From assembly GCF_003711105.1 (NCBI RefSeq), contig NZ_CP023865.1:6555001-6619000 (forward strand): a stretch of DNA of 64,000 nucleotides, written 5' to 3'. This DNA comes from Actinoplanes teichomyceticus ATCC 31121 (GTDB lineage Bacteria > Actinomycetota > Actinomycetes > Mycobacteriales > Micromonosporaceae). Below, in pieces: positions 16,378 through 24,959 of this stretch (position 1 is the stretch's first letter; every line of letters starts with the position of its first letter). The notes under the pieces were generated by a model. It was not told where the DNA came from and made no database searches. It saw only the letters and a program-made list of their open reading frames with translations. The position numbers were made by a program, and so were the translations under genes.

Positions 16378-18073
16378 GCCTGCGCCGGTAGACGACGGCC
16401 TGCCAGGGGGCGAGCGTCAGCGACTCGGGCGTCGCCCCCGGCAGGTTGGTCAGCAGCAGCTCGGCGCCGGCCCAGGCGGCCGCGTCGTCGATCTGCGCCG
16501 GCGCCGTCTCGCCGGAGAAGTTGCCGATCACCAGCAGCTCGGTGTCGCCGAGGCGGCGGGTGAACGCGTAGAGCCGCTCGTCGTGCGGCAGCAGCATGGT
16601 GAAATCGCCGTCCACCACGGCCGGCTCGGTGTGCCGCAGCTCGATCAGCCGCCGGTAGTAGTGGAACACCGAGTCCGGGTCGCTCCGCTGCGCGGCCGCG
16701 TTGATCTCCCGGTAGTTCGGGTTGACCGCCAGCCACGGGGTGCCGGTGGTGAAACCGGCCTGCGGCGAGTCGTCCCACTGCATCGGGGTACGGGCGTTGT
16801 CCCGCCCCCGCGCGCGCAGCACGGTCAACACCTCCTCGGCGGTACGCCCCTCCAGCTCCACCGCCTGCCGGTACTGCCCGAGCGCCTCGATGTCCCGGAA
16901 GTCCTCGATGCCGCCGAACGGGTGGTTGGTCATCCCGAGCTCCTCGCCCTGGTACACGTACGGCGTGCCGCGGTGCAGGTGGAGCACGGTGCCGAGCATC
17001 GTGGCCGAGGCCACCCGGTGACGCGGGGAGTCGTCGCCGTAGCGGGAGACCACCCGCGGCTGGTCGTGGTTGTTCCAGTAGAGGCTGTTCCACCCGACCT
17101 CGGCGAGACCGGCCTGCCAGCGGCCCAGGATCGCCTTGAGGTCGGTCAGCCGCAGCGGCTGCAGGCGCCACGGGTCCGGTCCCCGGTCCACCCAGACGTG
17201 GTCGAACTGGAAGACCATGTCGACCTCGCGCCGCCGCGGGTCGGTGTGCCGCCGCGCCTCCTCCACGGTCACGCCGGGCATCTCACCGACGGTCAGCAGC
17301 CCCTCCCGGCCGGCGAAGACCTCGCGGTGCATCTCCTGCAGGAACTCGTGCAGGCGCGGGCCGCCGACGAAACCGGCGGAGCCGTCGGCGTACGCGGCGC
17401 CGGCCGGCAACCGGCCGTCGACCAGCGGCGTGACCTTGGAGATCATGTTGATCACGTCCATCCGGAAGCCGTCCACGCCGCGGTCCAGCCACCACCGCAT
17501 CATCGCGTAGACGGCCTGGCGGACCTCCACGTTCTCCCAGTTCAGGTCCGGTTGCTTGCGGGAGAACAGGTGCAGGTAGTACTCGCCGGTCTTCTCGTCG
17601 TACTCCCAGGCGGGGCCGCCGAAGACGGAGCCCCAGTTGGTCGGCTCGGCGCCCGGCGTGCCCGGTTCCATGCCCTCGCGGGCCGGCCGCCACCAGTACC
17701 AGTCGCGCTTCGGGTCGTCCTTCGACGAGCGGCTCTGGACGAACCACGGGTGCTCGTCCGAGCTGTGGTTCACCACCAGGTCCATGATCAGCTTCATGCC
17801 CCGGGCGTGCACCCCGGCGAGCAGCTCGTCGAACGTCTCCAGGGTGCCGAACATCGGCTCGATGTCCTGATAGTCGGTGATGTCGTAACCGTTGTCGTCC
17901 TGCGGCGAGGGATAGATCGGCGACAGCCACAGCACGTCCACGCCCAGTTCGGCGAGATGGTCGAGGTGGTCGATGACGCCGCGCAGATCACCCATCCCGT
18001 CGCCGTCCGAGTCCGCGAAGCTTCGCGGGTAGATCTGGTAGACGACCGCCTTCTTCCACCACGAATCCGTCAT
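16367..18073 (-). CDS. GH13 alpha-glucosidase (oligo-1,6-glucosidase-like)
   Basis: 568 residues, cytoplasmic (no signal peptide). GH13 regions are present in order: YQIYPRSFADSDGDGMGDL, DLVVNHSSDEHPWF, GFRMDVINMISK (nucleophile Asp), LTVGEMPGVTVEEA (acid/base Glu) and NNHDQPRVVSRYG (third acid). The TNWGSVFGGPAWEYDEKTGE loop and C-terminal beta domain fit the oligo-1,6-glucosidase/trehalose-6-phosphate hydrolase subfamily. It diverges from the GT4-GH130 operon across 70 bp. A second, only moderately similar GH13 enzyme lies at 35.5 kb. It would release glucose from imported alpha-linked oligosaccharides. Confidence 0.92.
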   Translation of the reverse strand: MTDSWWKKAVVYQIYPRSFADSDGDGMGDLRGVIDHLDHLAELGVDVLWLSPIYPSPQDDNGYDITDYQDIEPMFGTLETFDELLAGVHARGMKLIMDLVVNHSSDEHPWFVQSRSSKDDPKRDWYWWRPAREGMEPGTPGAEPTNWGSVFGGPAWEYDEKTGEYYLHLFSRKQPDLNWENVEVRQAVYAMMRWWLDRGVDGFRMDVINMISKVTPLVDGRLPAGAAYADGSAGFVGGPRLHEFLQEMHREVFAGREGLLTVGEMPGVTVEEARRHTDPRRREVDMVFQFDHVWVDRGPDPWRLQPLRLTDLKAILGRWQAGLAEVGWNSLYWNNHDQPRVVSRYGDDSPRHRVASATMLGTVLHLHRGTPYVYQGEELGMTNHPFGGIEDFRDIEALGQYRQAVELEGRTAEEVLTVLRARGRDNARTPMQWDDSPQAGFTTGTPWLAVNPNYREINAAAQRSDPDSVFHYYRRLIELRHTEPAVVDGDFTMLLPHDERLYAFTRRLGDTELLVIGNFSGETAPAQIDDAAAWAGAELLLTNLPGATPESLTLAPWQAVVYRRRLSR

Positions 18074-18143
18074 TCCTCTTCTCTAACACGAGAACGCCGT
18101 CGGTAACCGGGAGGCATACTGTCCACGTGTTTATTACCGGAAA

Positions 18144-19157
18144 ATGGCTTTTGTCATGAAGGTGGCGCTGCTGGGGCCGATCGCCTGGCGCACCCCGCCG
18201 CTGCACTACGGCCCGTGGGAGCTGATCACCAGCCTGCTCGCCGAGGGCCTGACCGCGCGCGGCGTCGACGTCACCCTCTTCGCCACCCTGGACTCGGTCA
18301 CCACGGCCACCCTCGACGGCGTCGCGGCGACCGGGTACGAGGAGAGCGAGGCCATCGACGGCCGGGTGTGGGAGGCGTTGCACGTCAGTCACGCGCTGGC
18401 CCGCGCGAGCGAGTTCGACCTGGTCCACAACCACCTGGACTGGCTGCCGCTGGCCTTCTCCACGCACTGCGCGGCCCCGCTGCTCACCACCGTGCACGGC
18501 TTCTCCGGGCCGCACATCCTGCCGGCCTACCGCCGGGCCGACTCGCATTACGTGTCCATCTCCGACAGCGACCGCTCGCCCGATCTGGACTATGTGGCCA
18601 CCGTGCACCACGGCGTGGACCTCAGCGGCCTGCCGTTCCACCCGGACGGCGGGGACGACCTCGTCCTGTTCGGCCGGATCCACCCGGACAAGGGCACCGA
18701 CCTGGCCATCGAGATCGCCCGCCGGGCCGGGCGCCGGCTGGTGATGTGCGGCATCGTCCAGGACCGCCGGTTCTTCACCGAGCGGGTGGAGCCGCTCATC
18801 GACGGCGACCGGGTGGTCTACCTGGGATCGGTCGGACCGGACGAGCGCGGGACGATCCTCGGCTCGGGCGCCGCGCTGCTGCACCCGATCCGATTCGCCG
18901 AGCCCTTCGGACTCTCCGTGGTGGAGTCTATGGCGTGCGGGACGCCGGTTGTGGCGTACCGGAAAGGGTCCATGCCGGAGGTCGTCGACGAGGGGGTGAC
19001 CGGCCGCCTGGTGGACTCGGTCGACGAGGCGGTGGCCGCGGTCGGACGGATCGCGGACATCGACCGGGCCGCCTGCTCGGCGCGCGCCCGGGAACGCTTC
19101 TCCGCGGCGCGGATGGTGGACCAATACCTGGAGATCTACCGAAAAATCGTCAGGTAA
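18144..19157 (+). CDS. GT4-family glycosyltransferase
   Basis: 337 residues with a GT-B fold: an N-terminal Rossmann domain starting MKVALLGPIAWRTPPLHYGP, an acceptor region HNHLDWLPLAF and TVHGFSG, then the nucleotide-sugar domain with FGRIHPDKGTDLAIEIA and the EX7E motif EPFGLSVVE before SMACGTPVVAYRKGSMPEVV. It would transfer a sugar from a nucleotide donor with retention. ATG at 18144 is used; the ATG four codons later is equally plausible. It leads a cluster with another GT4, an alpha/alpha-barrel protein and a GH130 enzyme, all on the same strand. Confidence 0.87.
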   Translation: MAFVMKVALLGPIAWRTPPLHYGPWELITSLLAEGLTARGVDVTLFATLDSVTTATLDGVAATGYEESEAIDGRVWEALHVSHALARASEFDLVHNHLDWLPLAFSTHCAAPLLTTVHGFSGPHILPAYRRADSHYVSISDSDRSPDLDYVATVHHGVDLSGLPFHPDGGDDLVLFGRIHPDKGTDLAIEIARRAGRRLVMCGIVQDRRFFTERVEPLIDGDRVVYLGSVGPDERGTILGSGAALLHPIRFAEPFGLSVVESMACGTPVVAYRKGSMPEVVDEGVTGRLVDSVDEAVAAVGRIADIDRAACSARARERFSAARMVDQYLEIYRKIVR

Positions 19158-19171
19158 ACACTAGATCTTGT

Positions 19172-19198
19172 TAACGTCGCAATGTGAATTGCGCGTTA
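19172..19198. promoter_or_regulatory. Extended palindrome, possible operator
   Basis: TAACG-t-CGCAAT-gtga-ATTGCG-CGTTA at 19172-19198: two 11-base arms, complementary apart from one extra T. It sits in the 155-bp gap before the second GT4 gene and is the most AT-rich part of this stretch. Confidence 0.5.
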
Positions 19199-19312
19199 TT
19201 CGGGACATTCCCGGAACGCCTTTACGCCCTTCATGCGCGGAGCCCGTCATCACGTCCGCGCGCGGAGTCCGCGCTGCGGAGAGGCAGCCGGCCCAGGAGA
19301 GAAAGGCCTGAC

Positions 19313-20494
19313 ATGCCCGCGACATACGGGTTTCTGAGTACATATCCACCCACTCAATGCGGTTTGGCGACTTTCAATGCGGCCCTGGCCACCCACCTGA
19401 GCGCCGCGACGCCCGGCGCCCGGGGATCGGGCGTGGTGCGCCTGCTCGCCGGGGACGCCGCCGGCGGCGGGATCGCGCTCGACCGGGCCGCCCCGCGGGT
19501 GGTGCACACCTGGCACACCGGCGTGCCCGGCGGCTGGCCCGGCGCCGCCGCCGCGCTCAACCGCTTCGACGTGGCGATCATCCAGCACGAGTACGGGATC
19601 TACCCGGGCGACGCCGGCGCCGAGGTGCTGCCGGTGCTGCGCACGCTCCAGGTGCCCAGCATCGTGGTCCTGCACACCGTGCTGGCCAACCCGGACCAGC
19701 TGCAACGCGCGGTGCTGGAGCAGATCGCCGACCTCGCCGACGCCGTGGTGACCATGACCGACACCGCGCGCCGCCGCCTGACCAAGAACTACGCGGTCGA
19801 CGCCCGCAAGGTGTCGGTGATCCCGCACGGGGCCGCCAGCCACACCGGGGCCCCGCGCGCCGGCCGCGCCCGGCCGCACCTGCTCACCTGGGGCCTGCTC
19901 GGCCCGGGCAAGGGCATCGAGTGGGCGCTGCGCTGCCTGGCGCTGCTCCAGGACCGGCAGCCGGCACCGGTCTACACGGTCGCCGGGCGGACCCACCCGA
20001 AGGTCCTCGAACAGCAGGGCGACACCTACCGCGACAGCCTCCAGGCGCTGGCCGCGCAGCTGGGCGTGGCCGACACGGTGCGCTGGCTGGACGCCTACCT
20101 GGAGCCGGACGAGCTGTCCCGGCTGATCCGGTCGGCGGACGCGGTGCTGCTGCCGTACGACTCGACCGAGCAGGTCACCTCGGGTGTGCTGATCGAGGCG
20201 GTGGCCGCCGGGGTGCCGGTGGTGGCGACCGAGTTCCCGCACGCCGTGGAACTGCTCGCCGACGGGCCGGGACTGCTCGTGCCGCACCAGGACCCGGAGG
20301 CGATGGCCCTGGCGCTACGCCACGTGCTGGCCGAGCCGGGCCGGGCGGGGCGGCTGGCCGGGATCACCGGCGGCCCGACCCTGCGCTGGCCGGCGGTGGC
20401 CGCCCGGTACCAGGCCTTGGCCGCCCGCCTGCTGGCCGCCCGCGCCGCGGTCACCCCGGTCGCCCCGCTCGCCACGGCCACGATTCCGGCATGA
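19313..20494 (+). CDS. GT4-family glycosyltransferase
   Basis: 393 residues, GT-B fold. The N-terminus MPATYGFLSTYPPTQCGLAT has the glycine/threonine loop typical of the family. EYGIYPGDAG and LHTVLANPDQLQ lie in the acceptor domain. LTWGLLGPGKGIEWALRCLA and TSGVLIEAVAAGVPVVATEF form the donor domain. The ATG at 19313 has AAGG 6 bp upstream; a longer frame from 19184 would add an Arg-rich leader and run through the palindrome. It is coupled to the following genes by ATGA junctions. Donor and product are unknown; the downstream GH130 gene suggests mannose chemistry (inference). Confidence 0.85.
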   Translation: MPATYGFLSTYPPTQCGLATFNAALATHLSAATPGARGSGVVRLLAGDAAGGGIALDRAAPRVVHTWHTGVPGGWPGAAAALNRFDVAIIQHEYGIYPGDAGAEVLPVLRTLQVPSIVVLHTVLANPDQLQRAVLEQIADLADAVVTMTDTARRRLTKNYAVDARKVSVIPHGAASHTGAPRAGRARPHLLTWGLLGPGKGIEWALRCLALLQDRQPAPVYTVAGRTHPKVLEQQGDTYRDSLQALAAQLGVADTVRWLDAYLEPDELSRLIRSADAVLLPYDSTEQVTSGVLIEAVAAGVPVVATEFPHAVELLADGPGLLVPHQDPEAMALALRHVLAEPGRAGRLAGITGGPTLRWPAVAARYQALAARLLAARAAVTPVAPLATATIPA

Positions 20495-20544
20495 GGGGCG
20501 CGATGGACCGCATCGTCGACGGCGCGCCGGGGGCGGCGGCATGA
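20491..20544 (+). CDS. Possible 17-residue coupling peptide
   Basis: An ATG overlaps the stop of the second GT4 gene (ATGA at 20491). It opens MRGAMDRIVDGAPGAAA and ends in a TGA that itself overlaps the ATG of the next gene (ATGA at 20541). Both junctions are of the coupling type. It could be a real leader that hands ribosomes across the 46-base gap, or chance. No family is recognised. Confidence 0.3.
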   Translation: MRGAMDRIVDGAPGAAA

Positions 20545-21623
20545 GCCTCTCGCTGCGGCTGATCCCGCCACCGATCCGGCTCGCCGACGTGCCCGAACCG
20601 CGCTTCGACCACGTGCTCCGGCTCTCCGACGACACCGGCCTGCTGGAGCACGCCCGGACCGCGATAGCGCGGCGCGAGCACGGCTACTGCGTCGACGACG
20701 TCGCCCGGGGCCTGCTGGTCGTCAGCCGGGAGCCGCAGCCGGCGCCGGCGGTGCTGCGGGCCGCCGAGCGGTACCTGGCCTTCCTCACCCATGCGCAGGA
20801 CGCCGACGGCGCCTTCCGCAACCGGATGAGCTACGACCGGTGCTGGCGCGACGAGCCGTCGCTGGGCGACTGGTGGGGCCGGGCGCTGTGGGGCCTGGGC
20901 ACCGCCGCCGCCCGCGGCAGCGCCGGCTGGATCCGGCGGGAGGCGGCGTACGCCTTCCGCCTGGGCGCCCGCCGGCGCTCCCCCTGGCCCCGGGCGATGG
21001 CCTTCGCCGGCCTGGGCGCGGCCGAGGTGCTGCGGGCCGAGCCACGCGACCGCTGCGCCGCCGACCTGCTCGCCGACGCGGCCACCGTGATCGGGCTGCC
21101 CGGCTCGGACCCGGAGTGGGTGTGGCCGGAGCCGGAGCTGACCTACGCCAACCCGGCGCTGGCCGAGGTGGTCATCGCGGCCGGCGACCTGCTCGGCGAC
21201 GAGGCGCTGCTGGGCGACGGCCTGCGGATGCTCGACTGGCTCTGCGGCATGCAGGAGCACCACGGTCACCTGTCCTGCGTGCCGGTCGGCGGCTGGCGTC
21301 CCGGTGTGCCGAAGCACCGGCACGACCAGCAGCCGATCGAGGCGGCGGCCACCGCGGACGCCTGCGCCACGGCCGCGGCGCTCACCGGCGACGAGCGCTG
21401 GGACGCCGCGCTGTTCCAGGCGATCACGTGGTTCCTGGGCGACAACGACACCGGAACGGTGATGTACGACAGTGAGTCAGGCGGTTGTTATGACGGGTTG
21501 ACGGCCGATGGTCCTAATCTGAACCAAGGAGCCGAATCCACTCTCGCGCTCGTCTCCACGCTGCAGCACGCCCGCACGCTGGCGAGCCGGAGCGCGACCC
21601 GACCGTCAGGTGGCTTGGCGTGA
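20541..21623 (+). CDS. Putative alpha/alpha-barrel carbohydrate-active protein of GH130 cluster
   Basis: 360 residues, cytoplasmic. Repeated helix pairs and aromatic/acidic motifs fit a six-hairpin (alpha/alpha)6 glycosidase-like toroid: HGYCVDDVARGLLVV, MSYDRCWRDEPSLGDWWGRA, WPEPELTYANPAL, HRHDQQPIEAAATADACATA and DSESGGCYDGL with NQGAESTLA near the end. Homologues are often labelled glycosyltransferase, but I see no GT motif. The start ATG follows the 17-residue frame and the end overlaps the GH130 gene as GTGA. Function is inferred only from context: processing of the glycan made or consumed by the two GT4 enzymes and GH130. Confidence 0.7.
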   Translation: MSLSLRLIPPPIRLADVPEPRFDHVLRLSDDTGLLEHARTAIARREHGYCVDDVARGLLVVSREPQPAPAVLRAAERYLAFLTHAQDADGAFRNRMSYDRCWRDEPSLGDWWGRALWGLGTAAARGSAGWIRREAAYAFRLGARRRSPWPRAMAFAGLGAAEVLRAEPRDRCAADLLADAATVIGLPGSDPEWVWPEPELTYANPALAEVVIAAGDLLGDEALLGDGLRMLDWLCGMQEHHGHLSCVPVGGWRPGVPKHRHDQQPIEAAATADACATAAALTGDERWDAALFQAITWFLGDNDTGTVMYDSESGGCYDGLTADGPNLNQGAESTLALVSTLQHARTLASRSATRPSGGLA

Positions 21624-23107
21624 CAGCAACCCTGAGCACCACCGACATCACCCGTCACCACCTCACCATGGCGCCGGACGCCCGGCGCGTGGTGATCAAG
21701 CTGTTCGTGCCCGGTGAGGACGCTCTCGCCACCCACAACCGCGCCTCCTGCCTGATCGAACGGGTGCTGCAGCTCGACGAGAGCGACACCGTCGAGCTGC
21801 TGGCCGAGGTGGTGGAACGCTTCTCCGGGCGGCACCACGACATCCTGGCCACCTTCCAGCACAACTACGAGCTGGTGCAGCACCGGGTGCCACCGGAGAT
21901 CGAGCTGTCGCCGTCGGCGCGGACGCTGATCGGGGCGTACTTCAGCCACGAGTTCTCGGTGGAGGCGGCGGCGCTGTGCAACCCGTCGATCGTGCCGCAC
22001 CCCGACCAGAGCGACCTGGGCCCGGGCGAGCTGCGGGCGGCGCTGAGCCTGCGGCAGATCGGCGAGGGGCACATCTCGTCGATCGGCTTCTGCAGCGTGG
22101 TGCTCGGGCCCGGCCCGGCGATCCGGCTGGAGGAGCGGGACGGGCCGCTCGCGATCGGCCACCGGGTCGGCGCCAAGCACATGAAGCACCAGCTGTCCGC
22201 CGCGCTCGGCGACGAGGACATCGACAACGAGTGCTCGGCGTACATCCTCAACGCCCTGCCGGACCGCTACGACGACCAGGAGTTCGAGGACATCCTCAGC
22301 CAGCTGCCGCGCGAGCTGCTGGGCCGGCCGACCACCCCGCTCACGCTGGACCCGATCCGGCGCATCGTCGGCGACGACTACGCGGTCACCTTCCCGGCCA
22401 CCATGCCGCTGCACCAGCGGGTGCTGTGGCCGGCCACCCCGAGCGAGAGCCGGGGCATGGAGGACGCCCGGTTCGTGCAGGTGATCGACCCGGACGGGCG
22501 GCCGGCGTACCAGGCGACCTACACCGCGTACGACGGGGTCAACATCGCCGGGCGGGTGATCTACAGCCGCGACCTGCGGCACTTCGAGATGACCGCGCTG
22601 CACGGGCCGGCCGCCAGGAACAAGGGCATGGCGCTGTTCCCGCGCTACGTCGGGGGCCGGAAGATGGCGCTCTGCCGCTCCGACGGCGAGACGCTGGGCC
22701 TGGCCGTCCGCGACGAGCACCACCGCTGGCAGACGGCCGGTCCGCTGCTCGTGCCGCACCGCGGCTGGGACCTGATCCAGGTCGGCAACTGCGGCTCACC
22801 GATCGAGACCGAGGCCGGATGGCTGGTGCTCACCCACGGCGTCGGGCCGATGCGGCGGTACGCGATCGGCGCCATGCTGCTCGACCTGGAGCACCCGGAG
22901 CGGGTCATCGCCGATCTGCCGCACGGCCTGATCGAGCCGGACGAGATCGAGCGGGAGGGGTACGTCCCGAACGTGCTCTACTCCTGCGGCGCGATGGTGC
23001 ACGACGGACGGTTCTGGCTGCCGTACGCCTCCAGCGACGTACGGATCGGTTTCGCCAGCGTGCCGCTCGACCGCCTGCTGCAGCGCATGGTCCCGGTCGA
23101 CCGCTAG
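21620..23107 (+). CDS. GH130-family glycoside phosphorylase/hydrolase
   Basis: 495 residues. The C-terminal five-bladed beta-propeller of GH130 shows SRGMEDARFVQVID, YQATYTAYDGVNIAGRVIY, NKGMALFPRYVGGRKMALCR, VGNCGSPIETEAGWLVLTHG and YSCGAMVHDGRFWLPYASSD. GH130 members phosphorolyse or hydrolyse beta-mannosides. A helical N-terminal extension of about 180 residues precedes the propeller. The GTG start at 21620 overlaps the upstream stop (GTGA). Whether it is a phosphorylase, hydrolase or synthetic enzyme cannot be told from the residues I can place. The 3' end overlaps the convergent methyltransferase by 4 bp. Confidence 0.85.
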   Translation: MTATLSTTDITRHHLTMAPDARRVVIKLFVPGEDALATHNRASCLIERVLQLDESDTVELLAEVVERFSGRHHDILATFQHNYELVQHRVPPEIELSPSARTLIGAYFSHEFSVEAAALCNPSIVPHPDQSDLGPGELRAALSLRQIGEGHISSIGFCSVVLGPGPAIRLEERDGPLAIGHRVGAKHMKHQLSAALGDEDIDNECSAYILNALPDRYDDQEFEDILSQLPRELLGRPTTPLTLDPIRRIVGDDYAVTFPATMPLHQRVLWPATPSESRGMEDARFVQVIDPDGRPAYQATYTAYDGVNIAGRVIYSRDLRHFEMTALHGPAARNKGMALFPRYVGGRKMALCRSDGETLGLAVRDEHHRWQTAGPLLVPHRGWDLIQVGNCGSPIETEAGWLVLTHGVGPMRRYAIGAMLLDLEHPERVIADLPHGLIEPDEIEREGYVPNVLYSCGAMVHDGRFWLPYASSDVRIGFASVPLDRLLQRMVPVDR

Positions 23108-23937
23108 ACCGGTTCCGGCACGTCGCCCGCCACGACCCAGATGGTCAGCACGGCCAGGAAGTCGCCGCGGGCGCCGGCCGCCTCCACGTGGGCCAGCCAC
23201 TCGTCACGCAGGCCCGGCGGGGTCCGCCAGGCGTCCTCCGGCACCCGCGGGTTGACCATCGGCAGCACCACGGCGGCCGAGTCCGGGGTGCCGAACAGGC
23301 ACGTCACCGGGATGGTGGCCAGACCGGTCAGCCCGGCCGCGACGAGGCGGCGCCGCAGGGTCCGCCCCATGTCGCGCTGCGGCGGCGTGAAACGGCTCCC
23401 GACGTACGACAGCACCGTGTCGCGCAGCGCGGCCGGCACCCCGTCGAAGGCCAGCGAGTCCCAGTCGGTGTCGATCAGGCAGATCCGCCCGCCCGGCCGG
23501 GTCACCCGGCACAGCTCGCCGATCGCCCGGTCCGGGTCGTCCACGTGCTGCAGCACCCGCTCGCACCACACCCCGTCGACACTGCGGTCGGGCAGGTCCA
23601 GCGCGCAGACGTCGCCGGTGAGGTAGCGCACGTTGCTGTCGTCGTGCCGCCGGACCGCGTCCGCGGTGACCGCCGCGGAGAGGTCCAGGGCGATCACGTC
23701 GCCGCGCGGTCCCACCTCGGCGGCCAGCCGGCGGGCCACCTCCCCGCTGCCGGAGCCCGCGTCGAGCAGCCGCGCCCCGAGCGCCGGGCGCAGGGCGTCG
23801 AACCCGGCCCGGCGGACCCGCCGGATCTCCGGGTGCCGGCCCATCTCGGTCAGCGCGGCAAGCACCATCTCGGACATCTGTGTCGGCAGTCCGTCGATGT
23901 CGGAGAACGGCGTACGTTCCTTCTGCGCGGGTTCCAT
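23104..23937 (-). CDS. Class I SAM-dependent methyltransferase
   Basis: 277 residues with a Rossmann-type SAM-binding core: motif I LLDAGSGSGEVARRLAAEVG, the acidic VIALDLSAAVT strand end, GDVCALDLPDRSVDGVWCER (motif II/III region) and VTRPGGRICLIDTDWDS. The UbiE/Methyltransf_11-like build suggests a small-molecule substrate. ATG at 23937 is preferred; AGGAG lies about 12 bp upstream, rather far, so an ATG at about 23988 is an alternative that would add about 16 residues. It is divergent from the repeat-helix protein and convergent with GH130, with no operon partner. Confidence 0.85.
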   Translation of the reverse strand: MEPAQKERTPFSDIDGLPTQMSEMVLAALTEMGRHPEIRRVRRAGFDALRPALGARLLDAGSGSGEVARRLAAEVGPRGDVIALDLSAAVTADAVRRHDDSNVRYLTGDVCALDLPDRSVDGVWCERVLQHVDDPDRAIGELCRVTRPGGRICLIDTDWDSLAFDGVPAALRDTVLSYVGSRFTPPQRDMGRTLRRRLVAAGLTGLATIPVTCLFGTPDSAAVVLPMVNPRVPEDAWRTPPGLRDEWLAHVEAAGARGDFLAVLTIWVVAGDVPEPV

Positions 23938-24064
23938 GCCGCGATTGTTCTCCTGGCGCACACCGATCCGCCCCGTGCCGGTCATCCATCCGACAGGGGG
24001 CTCCACCTGCTTTTCTGGTGATCCGCTCCAGTACCGTGAGGCCCTTGTGAGCAAGGAGCGCGCG

Positions 24065-24862
24065 TTGACCACACCACATCGGCCGGAGCCGCCCGCCCCC
24101 GCGGCGCCGGCCTGGGTCACCTGGCCGATCCGGGCCGTCGCGCTGGTCGTGGTGCTGCCCGTCCAACTGTTGTGGACGGCCGCCGGCGCGGTCGGCCGGC
24201 ACGTGCTCGTGCCGGTCGGCCGGGCGCTGGGCTGGCTGCTGCGGACCTTCGTGATCGCGCCGCTGCTCTGGCTGCTCCGGCAGGTCCTGCAGTGGGTGGT
24301 CTTCCCGCTGCGGCACGCGCTGCGCTGGCTCGGCGGGGCGCTGCTCGCCGCGGCCGCCTGGGTGCTGCGGATGCTGCTGCGCCTGCTGCTGCGGCCGGTC
24401 GGGACGGTGGTCGTGGCGGTGCTGGTGTTCCTCGGCCGGTGGGTGCTGCGGCCGGTCGGACAGGCGGTGTACCGGTGGCTGCTGACGCCGCTCGTCGCGG
24501 CGATCGGCTGGGCGCTGCACGTGTCGTACCGGTGGATCCTGACCCCGCTGGGACACGCGATCGGATGGTCGCTGCGGGCGGCGTACCGGGCGATCCTGCG
24601 GCCGACCGGCCGCGCCGTCGCCGGGGCGGTACGCGCCGTCCACCGCTGGGTCCTCCTCCCCGGCGGCACGGCCCTCGTCTGGGCGTCCCGGGTCGTCCAC
24701 CGCCACCTGCTACGGCCGGCCGGTCTGGCGCTCGCCGCCGTCTGGCGGCACACGTTCGGCGCGCTGGTGCGCGGCGTCGGCGCCGCCGGCCGCTGGGCGC
24801 GCGACGAGGTGCTGCGCCCGGCCGGTCTGCTGGTGCGCGCCGCGCTCGGGCTGCGCCGCTGA
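24065..24862 (+). CDS. Tryptophan- and arginine-rich protein with 19-residue proline-punctuated repeats
   Basis: 265 residues, unknown family. After a Pro-rich N-terminus it is a run of hydrophobic/basic helices. From residue 111 prolines recur at 111, 130, 142, 161, 180, 199 and 218, four consecutive gaps being exactly 19 residues. The consensus is P-x-G-x-A-[VIL]-x4-R-x2-[YH]-R-x-[VIL]-L-x (for example PLGHAIGWSLRAAYRAILR). Acidic residues are almost absent. Such helices could lie on or in membranes or bind polyanions. The TTG at 24065 has AAGGAG 6 bp upstream; GTG at 24047 is an alternative. No signal peptide is evident and the gene stands alone. Confidence 0.7.
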   Translation: MTTPHRPEPPAPAAPAWVTWPIRAVALVVVLPVQLLWTAAGAVGRHVLVPVGRALGWLLRTFVIAPLLWLLRQVLQWVVFPLRHALRWLGGALLAAAAWVLRMLLRLLLRPVGTVVVAVLVFLGRWVLRPVGQAVYRWLLTPLVAAIGWALHVSYRWILTPLGHAIGWSLRAAYRAILRPTGRAVAGAVRAVHRWVLLPGGTALVWASRVVHRHLLRPAGLALAAVWRHTFGALVRGVGAAGRWARDEVLRPAGLLVRAALGLRR

Positions 24863-24959
24863 TACCACAATCGGTGACTCGGCGTCATGCGGTCGTCATC
24901 ACAAGCGACGACCGGGTGCACCCGCAACAGAGCCGCAATCGATGTGAAAAACTTCCGGC

